Assembly (NCBI GenBank): GCA_041946755.1
Contig: JBHGBB010000198.1
Span: forward strand, 1 to 7,085
DNA length: 7,085 nucleotides
Reading direction: 5' to 3'
Origin: JBHGBB01 sp041946755
GTDB taxonomy: Bacteria; UBP4; UBA4092; JAOAEQ01
The stretch's first letter is position 1, and the number at the start of each line of letters is the position of its first letter. This document shows positions 5,870 to 7,085 of this stretch, in pieces. Made by a program: the position numbers and the translations under genes. The notes below the pieces were generated by a model. It was given only the letters and a program-made list of their open reading frames with translations. It made no database searches and had not been told where the DNA came from.

Positions 5870-7085
5870 ATGCAAAAAACCATTCTTATTGTTGACGATA
5901 ATCAGTTATACCGACAAGCAGTGAAACGGAATCTGCTCTCCCGGAATTATGCGGTACTGGAAGCGGAAAATGGTTCTGAAGCGATGAAAGTATTGGAAAA
6001 TGCTACACCGCAGGTGGTGGTCACGGATCTGGATATGCGAACTCGTACCGAAGGATTAGAGTTGATTAAAGACCTACAGCAGCAGCGGCCGGAATTGCCG
6101 ATTATTTTGATTTCTGCGGTAGGGACTTTCGATGAAGGAGCGTTGGCAAAAGAATATGGCGCCAAATATGTGATTAGTAAAAGCAAAGTCGGCAGCGAGA
6201 TCGAGAGTTTATTTAAGTTGATTGAATCTGCAATTACCCATCAGGAAAAAGAACAGAAAATCTTAATCCGACTTGATGAGTGGAAAGATGCGGTTGACGA
6301 AGTATCGGTTGATACGGTTGTTCCGCGATTACGCGAGATTATCAGCGATGATTCGTTAAGCGGATTAGTTAAAAGTGAAGCGTTTGAAGTTTTATATACC
6401 TATTCCTTACCCAGTTTGGCTGCGGAAACCAAGACTGCGTTACAGCAAGCGCAGCAGCAGGTGCCGGTAGCATTACCGCAGCAACTCGAAACGGATATTG
6501 ATAGAGTATTAGCCAAATATCCGGATTTACAAGAAGAATCCAAAGAGAATATTCGAACTGCTGAATTCTTATATCGCTATCAAACGGATTTCGATACCGG
6601 TTACGATTTTACGCGAAGTATTGGATTCTCATATTGTTTTGCGGTTGAAAATGAAACTAAACATAAGTTCCGGTTTAAACTGCCGAAATTATTGCGGAGT
6701 GCGACGACACGCGAGTTATTACAGAAGATGTATGATTCCCGGCTGAGAAATATCGATTTGTTTTTCCAGCAGTATATTATGCGGTTACAGCAATCGAAAT
6801 CGCTCGATTTCCAGGTGGATAAAATCAAACTGATTTTTGAAAAGATGATGCTGCATGGAGAACGATATAAACCCGATGGACTGAAAGCGATGGGAATCAT
6901 TATTTTCTGTTTCGGCCGGCACTATCAATCCTCGACAACACATGGTTCAATTGAGGTATATAATCCTTTAGGATTAAAAGGAATATCGAGTGAAGATGAA
7001 ATTCTATATCTGGTTCATGAATTAATCAAACTACAGCATTTCCGCAATCCATATATCCATCCCGAAATTACTGCCCGCCAGAAAA
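5870..7085 (+). CDS. Response regulator with HEPN-like C-terminal region, 3' end outside the window
   Basis: The ATG at 5870, 7 nt after the kinase stop, opens a frame with no stop to the window end (405 codons visible). Residues 1-122 form an intact receiver domain: acidic pair D9/D10, phospho-acceptor D53, S82 and K104. It should accept phosphate from the adjacent kinase. The remaining 280 or more residues are predominantly helical, with a Gln-rich stretch (192-205), and show no recognisable helix-turn-helix, AAA+, GGDEF or HD-GYP motif. Two segments recall HEPN-type helical domains: D-F-T...F-A-V-E-N-E (246-262) and, near the visible end, L-V-H-E-L-I-K-L-Q-H-F-R-N-P-Y-I-H (381-397), containing R-N-x3-H at R392/H397. 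The HEPN reading is tentative; the receiver call is firm. No Shine-Dalgarno is seen, so translation is probably coupled to the kinase gene. Confidence 0.93.
   Translation, partial: MQKTILIVDDNQLYRQAVKRNLLSRNYAVLEAENGSEAMKVLENATPQVVVTDLDMRTRTEGLELIKDLQQQRPELPIILISAVGTFDEGALAKEYGAKYVISKSKVGSEIESLFKLIESAITHQEKEQKILIRLDEWKDAVDEVSVDTVVPRLREIISDDSLSGLVKSEAFEVLYTYSLPSLAAETKTALQQAQQQVPVALPQQLETDIDRVLAKYPDLQEESKENIRTAEFLYRYQTDFDTGYDFTRSIGFSYCFAVENETKHKFRFKLPKLLRSATTRELLQKMYDSRLRNIDLFFQQYIMRLQQSKSLDFQVDKIKLIFEKMMLHGERYKPDGLKAMGIIIFCFGRHYQSSTTHGSIEVYNPLGLKGISSEDEILYLVHELIKLQHFRNPYIHPEITARQK

Noticed and set aside
5947..6900. Minus-strand open frames opposite the response regulator
   Set aside because: The plus-strand frame has a complete receiver domain and stays open to the window end, so the antisense frames are shadows.

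Overview
The window holds one co-directional (+ strand) run of eight protein-coding genes and no RNA gene, mobile element or CRISPR array. The DNA is moderately AT-rich. The presence of type IV pilus (T4P) retraction ATPases, a DUF6677-like membrane protein, a DUF4911-like protein and a short ArgA-type acetyltransferase suggests a Gram-negative-type bacterium, perhaps from a poorly cultured phylum. No gene here fixes the taxonomy. Codon choice looks uniform throughout, so nothing suggests recent transfer.

Layout. (1) 1-665: the 3' part of a DUF6677-like membrane protein, followed two bases later by a 59-residue two-helix membrane protein that is easily missed. (2) 666-3091: two tandem PilT-family ATPases. 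The first is PilU-like and the second is closer to classical PilT. Each is preceded by an untranslated gap of 105-128 nt with inverted-repeat structure. (3) 3130-3853: a small DUF4911-like protein overlapping a short-form N-acetylglutamate synthase (ArgA-like). (4) 3898-7085: a membrane-bound sensor histidine kinase with an extracytoplasmic domain, a GAF-like domain and a kinase core, followed 7 nt later by a response regulator. The regulator stays open to the window edge and carries a long, largely helical C-terminal region instead of a recognisable DNA-binding domain.

How they may fit together. The two ATPases should drive pilus retraction and twitching. The kinase/regulator pair is clearly one two-component system. 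Its position downstream of the pilus motors makes a role in controlling motility or surface behaviour plausible, but that is inference from proximity only. The most unusual item is the regulator's C-terminal half. It carries two features reminiscent of HEPN-type helical domains: a 'DFT...AVENE' helix and a terminal R-N-x3-H motif (R392, H397). A REC-HEPN-like output would be an uncommon type of response regulator.
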